DNA of 8,671 nt from an uncultured Paracoccaceae bacterium. Lineage in GTDB: Bacteria; Pseudomonadota; Alphaproteobacteria; Rhodobacterales; Rhodobacteraceae. The notes under the pieces were generated by a model. It was not told the origin of the DNA. It saw only the letters and a program-made list of their open reading frames with translations, and ran no database searches. The DNA is taken from contig CALESR010000071.1 in assembly GCA_937907485.1 (NCBI GenBank), forward strand, positions 1 to 8,671. Direction: 5' to 3'. Positions 1-6,119 of this stretch are shown here, piece by piece. The first letter of the stretch is position 1; each line of letters starts with the position of its first letter. The translations under genes were made by a program, and so were the position numbers.

Positions 1-251
1 AAATGCGCTTGACCTGCTACTGACGGGGGTGTGACCGGGCAGAGACGTCCCGCGCCGCGCTTGTCAGGGCAACTATAGAGTCCTGCGGGTCGCGGCGAAG
101 GGTGGCGAGGAATTCGGCATGAGGAACACGTCCATGGGACGGTCTGGAACGCCGTCGCTTCCGGAAGCCAGTCGCGCCACCAGACCGCCGGACGCCAGAT
201 TGACGGACTGGCTGGCAGGAGTTTCTGTTCCGCGTGGCCTCTGAGATTTAG
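1..251. other. upstream stretch with no recognised gene
   Basis: I recognise no gene, tRNA or mobile-element end here. Reading frames on both strands are short, or are open without a start codon and rich in Trp/Arg/Pro/Ser as expected of non-coding GC-rich DNA. Visible structure is a perfect 12-bp palindrome, GCTTCCGGAAGC at 157-168, and an 8-bp inverted repeat, AGCCAGTC (166-173) with GACTGGCT (206-213). The stretch may be a remnant of an older gene or the far upstream part of the hipBA control region. I see nothing that decides between these. Confidence 0.4.
119..244 (+). CDS. possible small ORF upstream of hipB, 41 aa
   Basis: An ATG at 119 is preceded by a plausible ribosome binding site, GAGGAA at 107-112 with a 6-nt gap, and opens a 41-codon frame ending in TGA at 242-244. 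The product begins MRNTSMGRSG and ends SVPRGL. It has no hydrophobic segment, no motif I recognise, and a composition (Arg, Pro, Ser, Ala) typical of chance ORFs in GC-rich DNA. It lies just before the repeat array that leads hipB. It could be a leader peptide, a remnant of a longer gene or chance. Only the SD-ATG pairing argues for it. Confidence 0.15.
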   Translation: MRNTSMGRSGTPSLPEASRATRPPDARLTDWLAGVSVPRGL

Positions 252-317
252 CCCATGAGCTATATAGGTAATTTATCGTCCCTGCACTATATTGACAAAT
301 TATCGCCCCTGAGCTAT
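252..317 (+). repeat. tandem 27-bp direct repeats, likely HipB operators
   Basis: The sequence repeats with a 27-bp period for about 2.3 copies. The conserved core is TG(A/C)(G/A)CTATAT followed by AATTTATCG or AAATTATCG, with copies starting near 256, 283 and 310. TGAGCTAT occurs at 256-263 and 310-317, and TGCACTAT at 283-290. The array is much more AT-rich than its surroundings, ends within 10 bp of the hipB start, and includes the best promoter hexamer. HipB-family antitoxins are known to bind repeated operators in their own promoter and repress the operon, so the array is most likely the autoregulatory site. Unlike the E. coli hip operators (TATCC-N8-GGATA), these units are direct repeats without a clear internal dyad. 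Confidence 0.65.
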
Positions 318-320
318 TGA
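292..320 (+). promoter_or_regulatory. candidate hipBA promoter
   Basis: A perfect -35 hexamer TTGACA at 292-297 is followed, 17 bp later, by a weak -10-like TATTGA at 315-320. Transcription would then begin about at the ATG at 327, which would make the hipB mRNA leaderless or nearly so. In agreement, no Shine-Dalgarno-like sequence precedes 327. An alternative -10, TATATT at 288-293, is a better hexamer, but its matching -35 (TAGGTA at 265-270) is poor. Both overlap the 27-bp repeats, so a protein bound there would block RNA polymerase. Confidence 0.45.
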
Positions 321-326
321 TCCACC

Positions 327-575
327 ATGGATACCATGCTCGCAAACCCCATCCGAAGCCTGCGCCAAGCCGGGGCCGTGCTACGGGCACGGCGAGCGGC
401 GCGGAAGATCAGCCAGAAGCAGCTTGGCGAGATGACGGGAACGGCGCAATCCACCATCTCGGATATCGAGAACGGTGTTGTATCTGTCAGCCTCGATGTC
501 TACCTGCGTCTTCTCGAGGCCCTCGGCGCGGAACTGTCCGCGACGGATCGTTTGGCCGAACCAGGACACCACTAG
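327..575 (+). CDS. hipB: HipB-family antitoxin, Xre-type DNA-binding protein
   Basis: The 82-aa protein has a Cro/C1 (Xre) helix-turn-helix at about residues 20-60. The core is SQKQLGEMTGTAQSTISDIENG: helix 2 lies near residues 30-38 and the recognition helix near 40-49. Length and position directly before hipA match E. coli HipB (88 aa), which binds and inhibits the HipA kinase and represses the operon as a dimer. The N-terminus is basic (RARRAARK, residues 20-27). The C-terminus is a short tail ending PGHH. Start: ATG 327 opens the frame; ATG 336 (fourth codon) is an alternative. Neither has a clear ribosome binding site, which fits a leaderless transcript. The stop TAG lies 1 nt before the hipA ATG, so translation is probably coupled. 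Confidence 0.85.
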   Translation: MDTMLANPIRSLRQAGAVLRARRAARKISQKQLGEMTGTAQSTISDIENGVVSVSLDVYLRLLEALGAELSATDRLAEPGHH

Positions 576-576
576 A

Positions 577-1905
577 ATGGCGCGTATCGCCCGTGCTGGT
601 CGCCGCGCCCGCCAGAGTAAGACGGCCATTTGGTACGAAAGGACAAGGGTGGGCACGCTGACCCGCGCAACGGATGGCGCCATCGCGTTCACCTACGATG
701 CTGCCTGGCTCGCGTCAGAGGCCGCGTTTCCGGTTGCCAGCGCCCTGCCGCTGACCAAGCTGAAATGGCAGGGCGATCCGGTTATCGCCGCCTTCGACAA
801 CCTTTTGCCCGATGCCGAAGGCGAGTTGCGCGAGAAGATCGCCGCGCGCGTCGGGGCGCAGGGCAAGGATGTGTTCTCTCTCTTGTCTGTGCTGGGGCGC
901 GACTGTGTCGGTGCGCTGCAATTCCTGCCGGTGGACGAGGCTCCGTCCGAACAGGACATGCAATATCGCGTCATTTCGAAAGAGGATATGGTCGCCGACC
1001 TGAAGAACCTCGCCGCCGCGCCGCTCGCCCTCGGCGAAGACGAGGATTTCCGGATTTCCATCGCCGGCGCGCAGGAGAAGACGGCCTATCTGAGCATCGA
1101 CGGGCAGTGGGCCAAGCCGCGCGGCATCACGCCGACCAGCCATATCTTCAAGACGCCCATGGGCATCATTCCCGGCCCTGAGCAGATCGACTTGAGCGAC
1201 AGCGTCGAGAACGAACTGTTCTGTATGACCTTGGCGCGCGAGATTGGTCTCCCGGTCGCAAATGTCGAAAAGCTCACCCTTCCCGGGCAGGTCGTGCTGT
1301 CGGTCGAGCGGTTCGACCGCATCTGGCAAGGCGACACCCTGAAACGCCTGCCACAAGAAGATATCTGCCAGTCGTTGGGTTACCCTTCTGCCATGAAGTA
1401 CCAGAAGCTGGGTGGCCCCGGTGTCGCGCAGATCATGGAGCTTCTGCGGGAATCCGACGCGCCCATCGAGGACCGGGAGACGTTCTTCCGGGCACAGATA
1501 TTTTTCTTCATGATCGGTGCCTCGGACGGTCACGCCAAGAATTTCAGTCTGCGTCTGGGACGCCGCGGGCGGTTCAGGCTCGCGCCACTCTATGACATCC
1601 TGAGCGTCGCCCCCGTCGTGCGCGCGGGACGCTTGCAGCGCAAGCGCTACCGCCTCGCCATGTCGATCAATGGGCACTACGGCATCGACGAGATCGTGCC
1701 GCGCCACTTCGAGGCCGAGGGTCGCGCGGCGGGTCTGCCCAAGGGCCGCGCCTTGGAGCTGTTGCAGGACACGACCGAACGGCTGGGCCCTGCGCTGGAG
1801 CGGACGCTTCTGGCGGTGCGCGATCAGGTCCCTGCGGCGGTCAGCGAGCCGATCGCAAGCGATGCGATGCAGCGGGCGGCGCAGATGCATGACCTGAACA
1901 CCTAG
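577..1905 (+). CDS. hipA: HipA-family Ser/Thr protein kinase toxin
   Basis: The 442-aa protein is the length of E. coli HipA (440 aa). HipA phosphorylates a target protein (glutamyl-tRNA synthetase in E. coli), which stalls translation and drives cells into dormancy. The N-terminal HipA subdomain covers about residues 16-115 (FDNLLPDAEGELRE and LLSVLGRDCVGALQ are typical). The kinase core follows: FRISIAGAQEKTA carries the autophosphorylatable Ser161 (Ser150 in E. coli) and nucleotide-binding loop, RLPQEDICQ and GGPGVAQI are conserved, ASDGHAKNFS holds catalytic Asp317 (Asp309), and LYDIL holds metal-binding Asp340 (Asp332). The 23-residue Asp-Asp spacing equals that of E. coli HipA, so the enzyme looks intact. 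The frame is open further upstream, but ATG 577 is chosen because it follows the hipB stop by 1 nt, has AGGA at 563-566, and gives a normal length. The first ~11 residues are a basic extension (RAGRRARQ) absent from E. coli HipA. Confidence 0.92.
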   Translation: MARIARAGRRARQSKTAIWYERTRVGTLTRATDGAIAFTYDAAWLASEAAFPVASALPLTKLKWQGDPVIAAFDNLLPDAEGELREKIAARVGAQGKDVFSLLSVLGRDCVGALQFLPVDEAPSEQDMQYRVISKEDMVADLKNLAAAPLALGEDEDFRISIAGAQEKTAYLSIDGQWAKPRGITPTSHIFKTPMGIIPGPEQIDLSDSVENELFCMTLAREIGLPVANVEKLTLPGQVVLSVERFDRIWQGDTLKRLPQEDICQSLGYPSAMKYQKLGGPGVAQIMELLRESDAPIEDRETFFRAQIFFFMIGASDGHAKNFSLRLGRRGRFRLAPLYDILSVAPVVRAGRLQRKRYRLAMSINGHYGIDEIVPRHFEAEGRAAGLPKGRALELLQDTTERLGPALERTLLAVRDQVPAAVSEPIASDAMQRAAQMHDLNT

Positions 1906-2002
1906 TCACGGAAAGAGCTGAACGACGGCTTCCCGCCCTTCGCGTCAACGAGAACGCCTTGTTCTGACGGCGCATTGGGTTTCACTGCCCCACCGAGTGG
2001 AT

Positions 2003-2045
2003 GGCGGGCGCGTTTGCTGGGAATGACAGCGCTTGCGCGCCCGCC
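2003..2045 (+). terminator. GC-rich stem-loop, possible hipBA terminator
   Basis: GGCGGGCGCG (2003-2012) pairs perfectly with CGCGCCCGCC (2036-2045) across a 23-nt loop that itself contains AGCGCT. It lies about 100 bp after the hipA stop, and a weaker stem (CGTCA/TGACG plus GAAC/GTTC, 1943-1969) lies closer. Neither is followed by a run of T, so intrinsic termination would be inefficient. The stem could instead protect the 3' end of the mRNA or be incidental in GC-rich DNA. Confidence 0.3.
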
Positions 2046-2117
2046 TTCCTCCGCAACTCGCCGAATCCATGGCCAGACAGTGGCCTTGCTGACGCAACGC
2101 TCCCAGACTGCATCACG

Positions 2118-2178
2118 GATAACCGGGCAAGGTTTTGATGAATGAGATTCTCTCATGCAGGGATCGGTTATCTGCATG
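2118..2178. promoter_or_regulatory. overlapping inverted repeats, candidate LysR-type operator region
   Basis: Three perfect inverted repeats overlap here. ATGAGATTCTCTCAT (2142-2156) has 6-bp arms around a 3-bp centre and contains the T-N11-A pattern of LysR-type recognition sites (T2143, A2155). CATGCAG (2154-2160) and CTGCATG (2172-2178) are 7-bp arms 11 bp apart. GATAACCG (2118-2125) and CGGTTATC (2165-2172) are 8-bp arms that enclose the first palindrome. The group lies 120-180 bp upstream of the TAXI gene, a usual distance for an activator site, and a LysR gene is encoded in the same locus. Assignment to that regulator is inference. Confidence 0.45.
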
Positions 2179-2297
2179 GCTGATTTCGCGCGGCGAGGCT
2201 AGCGTCAGTCCAAGAGCGGCGATCACTCACCCCGGCAGGGAGGCCGGTTTGATCCCCGTTCCGTTCACGCTGTTCGCGCAACAGGGAGGGTGCGAAG

Positions 2298-3467
2298 ATG
2301 ATGGTTCGTTTCAAATTTGGTGTCGGAGCGGTGCTGGCAACACTGGTGTCGGTGGCATCCGGGGCCAACGCCCAAAGCGAGGGGTTGCCCAATGTCTCGG
2401 TCTGGACGTCTTATCCCACGGGGACGGCGTATTACACGCATGCCTCGGTGATCGGCGGCTTGTTGCAGGCGCAACATGGCAGCAACGTGCGCGTCATTCC
2501 GGGGCGCAATGACATCGCCCGCCTGACGCCGCTGCGCACGGGTCGCGCGGATTACACGATGGGCGGTATCGCGATCTATTATGCCCAAGAGGGGCTCTAT
2601 TCCTTCGATGTGACCGAATGGGGTCCGCAGCCTGTGCGCATCGTGTTGACAAACAACAATATGGGCACGGGGCTGGCCCTGGGCGCGGCGGGTGATGCCG
2701 GGATTGCATCCGCCGCCGATCTGCGCGGCAAGCGCGTGGTCTGGCTGTTGGGCAATGATGCCATCAACCTGGCCACGACGGGATTTCTGGCCTATGCCGG
2801 GCTGACATGGGACGATGTGGTGCGCGTCGATGTGGGCGACCCCGGTGAGGCGGTCGATGCCATCCTGAACGGCATCGCCGACGCGATGGCGGTGTCCAAC
2901 ACCAACCCCTTTAACGAGCGCGTCATGGCGAGCCCGCGCGGCTTTACCTATGTTCAGATGCCCAACGCCACGCCTGAGGAACAGAGCAATTGGGCGCAAG
3001 CGCAGGCCGTGGTGCCGTATCTGTCGCCGGTCACCGTGACGGGCGGAGCGGGGGTTTCGGCGGATAACCCGTTGCATGCGGGCAATTATCCCGTACCGAT
3101 CCTGGCGACGCTGGACGCAGACGGCGAACGCACGACCGAGGTGGAGGCACTGGTGCGCTTCTTGGCCACCAACATGGATGCCTTCCAGCAGGCGGCGCCG
3201 AACGCCGGAGGCTGGAGGCTGGAGGCCCAGGATCTGGACTGGATAATCCCCTATCATCCCGGGTCGGTGGCCTATCTGGTCGAGATTGGCCTGTGGACCG
3301 ACGCGCATCAGGCCCACAACGACGCGTTGCTGCACCGGCAAGAGGTGTTGCGCGCGGCATGGGAGGCGTATCTCGATACGGCGTTGACCGATTTCAGCCG
3401 CGACGGCTGGGCCACCGCGCGCGCCGATGCCCTGACTGCCGCCGGTCTCCCTATCGGCCTTCGTTGA
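2298..3467 (+). CDS. TAXI-family TRAP transporter solute-binding protein
   Basis: The 389-aa periplasmic protein captures the substrate and delivers it to the TRAP permease encoded next. A Sec signal peptide is clear: basic MMVRFKF, hydrophobic core GVGAVLATLVSVA, and an Ala-X-Ala cleavage site (A23-N24-A25, cut before Q26). The mature part opens with VSVWTSYPTGTAYYTHASVIGGLL, the TAXI-type replacement of the family's GTGGVYYP segment. DLRGKRV (about residues 141-147), the downstream FLAYAGLTWDDV, and IIPYHPGSVAYLVEIGLWT near residues 316-334 are also family features. TAXI proteins are usually about 320-340 aa; this one has a longer C-terminal helical tail. ATG 2298 is preceded by a strong GGGAGG (2284-2289) at 8 nt. 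Characterised TAXI systems carry glutamate or other carboxylates; the substrate here cannot be read from the sequence. Confidence 0.9.
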   Translation: MMVRFKFGVGAVLATLVSVASGANAQSEGLPNVSVWTSYPTGTAYYTHASVIGGLLQAQHGSNVRVIPGRNDIARLTPLRTGRADYTMGGIAIYYAQEGLYSFDVTEWGPQPVRIVLTNNNMGTGLALGAAGDAGIASAADLRGKRVVWLLGNDAINLATTGFLAYAGLTWDDVVRVDVGDPGEAVDAILNGIADAMAVSNTNPFNERVMASPRGFTYVQMPNATPEEQSNWAQAQAVVPYLSPVTVTGGAGVSADNPLHAGNYPVPILATLDADGERTTEVEALVRFLATNMDAFQQAAPNAGGWRLEAQDLDWIIPYHPGSVAYLVEIGLWTDAHQAHNDALLHRQEVLRAAWEAYLDTALTDFSRDGWATARADALTAAGLPIGLR

Positions 3468-3472
3468 ACCGG

Positions 3473-3505
3473 GGCCGCGCATTCCGCAAACCGGGATGCG
3501 CGGCC
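3473..3505 (+). promoter_or_regulatory. intercistronic 13-bp hairpin between TAXI gene and permease
   Basis: Six bases after the TAXI stop codon, GGCCGCGCATTCC (3473-3485) folds onto GGGATGCGCGGCC (3493-3505) through 13 pairs (12 Watson-Crick and one G-T) with a 7-nt loop. No T run follows. Stable hairpins in this position in binding-protein transporter operons protect the upstream mRNA from 3' decay or cause partial termination, so that the binding protein is made in excess over the membrane component. That role fits here but is inferred from position. Confidence 0.6.
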
Positions 3506-3551
3506 TTACCTATTGTTGACTTAGCGATTCCAGCGACGAGGCGGCAACAGG

Positions 3552-5486
3552 ATGTCACTCCAACCCTTGAAGAACACTTTTTTACTGGTCACGGCCGTGC
3601 TGTGCAGCGTGCTGTCGATCTATCATGTGTTCAACCTGGGCCGGTTCACTGGCTTCACGATGTTCAATGTGCAGTTCGTCTATTTGTTCATGGCGCTGTC
3701 GGTACCGATGGTGTTCCTGCTGAAACCGGGCCGGTTGTCACGCCGCGACGGGCGCATCCCGGCTTACGATCTGCTGCTGGCCGCCGCGGCGCTGATATCG
3801 TTGGGGTATTTCACGGTAACGGCCAAAGCGGCCTTGTTCGGCGGCTGGGAATTCGATGCGCCGCAGGTGGCGGTCTGGTTCAGCTTCGCGCTTTGGGCGC
3901 TGATCCTTGAGGCCACGCGCCGGGTCGCGGGCTGGGCGGTGTTCGCCGTGGTGCTGGTCATGTCGCTTTTCCCGGTCTTTGCCGGGCTGCTGCCCGACAC
4001 CATGGCAGCCCAGTCCACGCCAATCGACCTCGTCGCGATTTATCACGCCATCAGCGGCGAGAGCATGATGGGCGCGCCGTCGCAGGCCTTCGGGCAGATC
4101 GTGGTCGGGTTCCTGATTCTGGGTGCCGCGCTGCAATACACCGGCGGAGGCAAATTCTTCATCGATCTGTCGCTGGCGATGATGGGCCGGTATCGCGGCG
4201 GGCCCGGCAAGGTTGCCGTCGTATCCAGCGGACTCATGGGGTCCTTGTCGGGCACCGTGGTGTCGAACGTGCTGACCACTGGCCCGATGACGATCCCTGC
4301 CATGCAGAAGGTCGGCTTCAGCCGCACCAATGCCGGCGCGATCGAGGCCTGCGCCTCGACCGGCGCGGTGCTGATGCCGCCGGTGATGGGGGCGGTCGCC
4401 TTCATCATGGCGGTCTTTGCCGGGGTGTCCTATGCCCAGATCGTCGCGGCCGCCGCCGTGCCCAGCCTGCTCTATTACCTTGCACTGCTGATTCAGGTCG
4501 ATTTCATGGCCGCCCGCACCGGCATTCGCGGCATGGCCAGGGCCGATCTGCCGCGCGTTTGGGAAACGTTCCGGACCGGTTGGCACTATATCCTGGTCCT
4601 GGTGTTGCTGGTCTACATGCTGTTCTACCTCCAGCGTGAGGCGATGGCGCCGTTCTATGCCACCGCGCTTTTGCTGGTGCTGAACCAGATCCGTGCTTCG
4701 GATCGCTGGGGGTGGCAGCAGTTGGGTGCTTTCCTGCGCAATCTAGCGGTGCAGATGGCCGAATTGATGGCCCTGATGGCCGGCATCGGCATGGTGATCG
4801 GTGGTCTGACAGTGACGGGCATGTCGGGCACAATTGCCAATGATCTGCTGTTTCTGGCGGGCGGCAACCATCTGGTGCTGTTGATGATGGGGGCATTGAC
4901 CAGCTTTGTCATGGGCTTCGGCATGTCGATAACGGCGGCCTACATCTTTCTGGCGGTGTCGCTGGTTCCGGCTCTGGTGGGATCGGGGCTTGATCCGTTG
5001 GCCGTGCATCTGTTCATCCTGTATTGGGGGATGCTCAGCTATATCACGCCACCGGTTGCCATGGGCGCCTTCACGGCGGCAGCGATTGCAGGGAGCAAAC
5101 CCATGCAGACCGGGTTCGCCGCGATGAAGATCGGCGGTATCCTGTATCTGCTGCCGTTCTTCTTTGTGCTGGAACCCGCGCTGATCCTGCGAGCAGAGCC
5201 CGCACTGATCGCCCAGACCATCGGCCTGACCGTGATAGGCATGACGCTGATGATCTGTGCGCTACAGGCTTACGTTCCCTGGTTTGGTGCCCTCAGCCGG
5301 TTGGGCCCGCTGGTCTGGCCCGCGCGTAGCGTTCTGTTTGTCGGCGGGCTGGCCGTCGCGACCCCACACCATCCGCTGCTGGGGCTTGCCGATGGCGTGC
5401 AGACGGGAATTGCACTCACGTGTCTTGCGGTGGCGCTGCTGCTGTTGATCCTTGCGCCGCGATCCGCCGCGCCCGCAGCCGAGTAA
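3552..5486 (+). CDS. TRAP transporter fused permease (DctQM-type, 4TM/12TM)
   Basis: The 644-aa integral inner-membrane protein fuses the small (DctQ-like) and large (DctM-like) TRAP subunits, the usual arrangement in TAXI systems, and uses an ion gradient to move the bound substrate inward. The sequence is hydrophobic throughout. The N-terminal part (about residues 5-135) gives around four segments (e.g. FLLVTAVLCSVLSIYHVF, FVYLFMALSVPMVFLL). The DctM part starts around residue 150. Its signatures are GTVVSNVLTTGPMTIPAM (from residue 234), ACASTGAVLMPPVMGAVAF (residues 266-284) and the related second-half motif YITPPVAMGAFTAAAIA (from residue 497). A final hydrophobic helix (about 622-635) ends in a short Ala/Pro tail. 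ATG 3552 has GACGAGG (3535-3541) upstream. The 84-nt gap from the TAXI gene holds the hairpin; the next gene follows after 6 nt. Confidence 0.92.
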   Translation: MSLQPLKNTFLLVTAVLCSVLSIYHVFNLGRFTGFTMFNVQFVYLFMALSVPMVFLLKPGRLSRRDGRIPAYDLLLAAAALISLGYFTVTAKAALFGGWEFDAPQVAVWFSFALWALILEATRRVAGWAVFAVVLVMSLFPVFAGLLPDTMAAQSTPIDLVAIYHAISGESMMGAPSQAFGQIVVGFLILGAALQYTGGGKFFIDLSLAMMGRYRGGPGKVAVVSSGLMGSLSGTVVSNVLTTGPMTIPAMQKVGFSRTNAGAIEACASTGAVLMPPVMGAVAFIMAVFAGVSYAQIVAAAAVPSLLYYLALLIQVDFMAARTGIRGMARADLPRVWETFRTGWHYILVLVLLVYMLFYLQREAMAPFYATALLLVLNQIRASDRWGWQQLGAFLRNLAVQMAELMALMAGIGMVIGGLTVTGMSGTIANDLLFLAGGNHLVLLMMGALTSFVMGFGMSITAAYIFLAVSLVPALVGSGLDPLAVHLFILYWGMLSYITPPVAMGAFTAAAIAGSKPMQTGFAAMKIGGILYLLPFFFVLEPALILRAEPALIAQTIGLTVIGMTLMICALQAYVPWFGALSRLGPLVWPARSVLFVGGLAVATPHHPLLGLADGVQTGIALTCLAVALLLLILAPRSAAPAAE

Positions 5487-5492
5487 CCCGCG

Positions 5493-6047
5493 ATGTCTGA
5501 CCCTTCCCAGATCAACCAGTTGCTGCATTGGGGCCCGGAGGCCGATTTCAGCACGCTGTCACTGGTCAACCCGCTTGAGCACCGCACAGGACTGCGCAAG
5601 CTGGCCTCGGGCGTCACCATTGTCACCACAACACTAGGTGGTGAGCGAGTCGGCCTGACCGCCACGGCGGTTTGTTCCGTCACCGTTGATCCGCCCCGGC
5701 TGGTGACGTTCGTGAACAAATCCAGCCGGACGGCCGCGGCGCTGATGCGCAGCGGCGCGCTTTGCGTCAACCTACTGGGCCACAGCCATCGCGATCTTGC
5801 CCGCATCTTTGCAGGAATGGACCCGCAGATCCCGTCCGAGCGCCGCTTTGACCATGGCGATTGGACGCAGGTGTTCACCGGAGCCCCGGCGCTCGCTGAT
5901 GCGCTGCAATGTTTCGATTGCCGTGTGTTTCGCGTCTATGAGGAAAGCACCCATTTTGCCTTTGTCTGTGACGTTGTCGCGACGCGCGAATTCGCTTCGG
6001 GCGGGCCATTGATCTGGTTCGACGGTGATTTTCGCGCCCTTGCCTGA
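5493..6047 (+). CDS. flavin reductase (HpaC/NtaB-like, split-barrel FMN-binding)
   Basis: The 184-aa protein matches flavin reductase-like proteins, which reduce FMN or FAD with NAD(P)H and hand the free reduced flavin to a separate monooxygenase. Family features are SGVTIVTT (residues 39-46), GLTATAVCSVTVDPPRLVTFVNKSSRT (54-80, the phosphate/flavin-binding region), a SGALCVNLLGHSHRDLARIFAG segment (87-108) and the C-terminal GPLIWFDGDFRAL. The length is normal, with a 25-30 residue N-terminal extension before the barrel. The start lies 6 nt after the permease stop with only a weak ribosome binding site, so it is probably translationally coupled. No oxygenase is adjacent on this strand; the best candidate partner is the acyl-CoA-dehydrogenase-fold protein at the right edge. 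It could also serve an enzyme outside the window. Confidence 0.85.
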   Translation: MSDPSQINQLLHWGPEADFSTLSLVNPLEHRTGLRKLASGVTIVTTTLGGERVGLTATAVCSVTVDPPRLVTFVNKSSRTAAALMRSGALCVNLLGHSHRDLARIFAGMDPQIPSERRFDHGDWTQVFTGAPALADALQCFDCRVFRVYEESTHFAFVCDVVATREFASGGPLIWFDGDFRALA

Positions 6048-6119
6048 TTGACCATCTTGTCAGACCCGCCCGGCCGGGGCAGCGTCTACGCCGGGTTCAG
6101 TGCCCTGAGAGAGGACCAA

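Larger units (their letters stand above)
1906..2297. other. intergenic spacer between hipA and the TRAP locus
   Basis: These 392 bp hold no convincing gene. The only long frame is on the minus strand (1902-2177, 91 codons). It lacks a ribosome binding site, and its only suggestive part is a short stretch resembling a recognition helix (SKATVWPWI). It is at best a decayed DNA-binding-protein remnant. The spacer does contain structure: an imperfect stem at 1943-1969, a perfect 10-bp GC stem at 2003-2045 and a group of inverted repeats at 2118-2178, followed by about 120 bp leading to the TAXI gene. I could not identify a convincing sigma-70 promoter for the TRAP operon. Confidence 0.5.

Noticed and set aside
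157..213. 12-bp palindrome and 8-bp inverted repeat as a recombination or attachment site
   Set aside because: No integrase, core duplication or tRNA lies nearby, and such repeats are common by chance in GC-rich DNA.
252..317. Repeat array as a CRISPR or replication origin
   Set aside because: Units are contiguous without spacers, fewer than three, and sit directly on a toxin-antitoxin promoter with no cas, rep or par gene nearby.
73..390. Minus-strand 105-codon frame across the hip promoter
   Set aside because: It runs through the repeat array and the hipB start and has a low-complexity composition, as expected of a chance frame.
475..576. Upstream extension of the hipA frame beginning at ATG 475
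   Set aside because: It would overlap hipB by 100 bp. The extra 34 residues are unlike HipA, and ATG 577 follows the hipB stop by 1 nt and gives the usual length.
715..1890. Long minus-strand frame opposite hipA
   Set aside because: It is antisense to a well-supported kinase gene and its residues (Arg, Gln, His, Asp rich) show only GC-rich codon bias.
1902..2177. Minus-strand 91-codon frame in the spacer after hipA
   Set aside because: It has no ribosome binding site and no recognisable domain beyond a short helix-like stretch, so it is described only as part of the spacer.
2265..3482. Long minus-strand frame opposite the TAXI gene
   Set aside because: It is antisense to a gene with a signal peptide and family motifs; the His/Arg-rich product resembles no protein.
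6048..6119. TTG start at 6048 for the LysR gene
   Set aside because: It adds 24 residues before the conserved N-terminus; ATG 6120 has a strong ribosome binding site and a family-like beginning.
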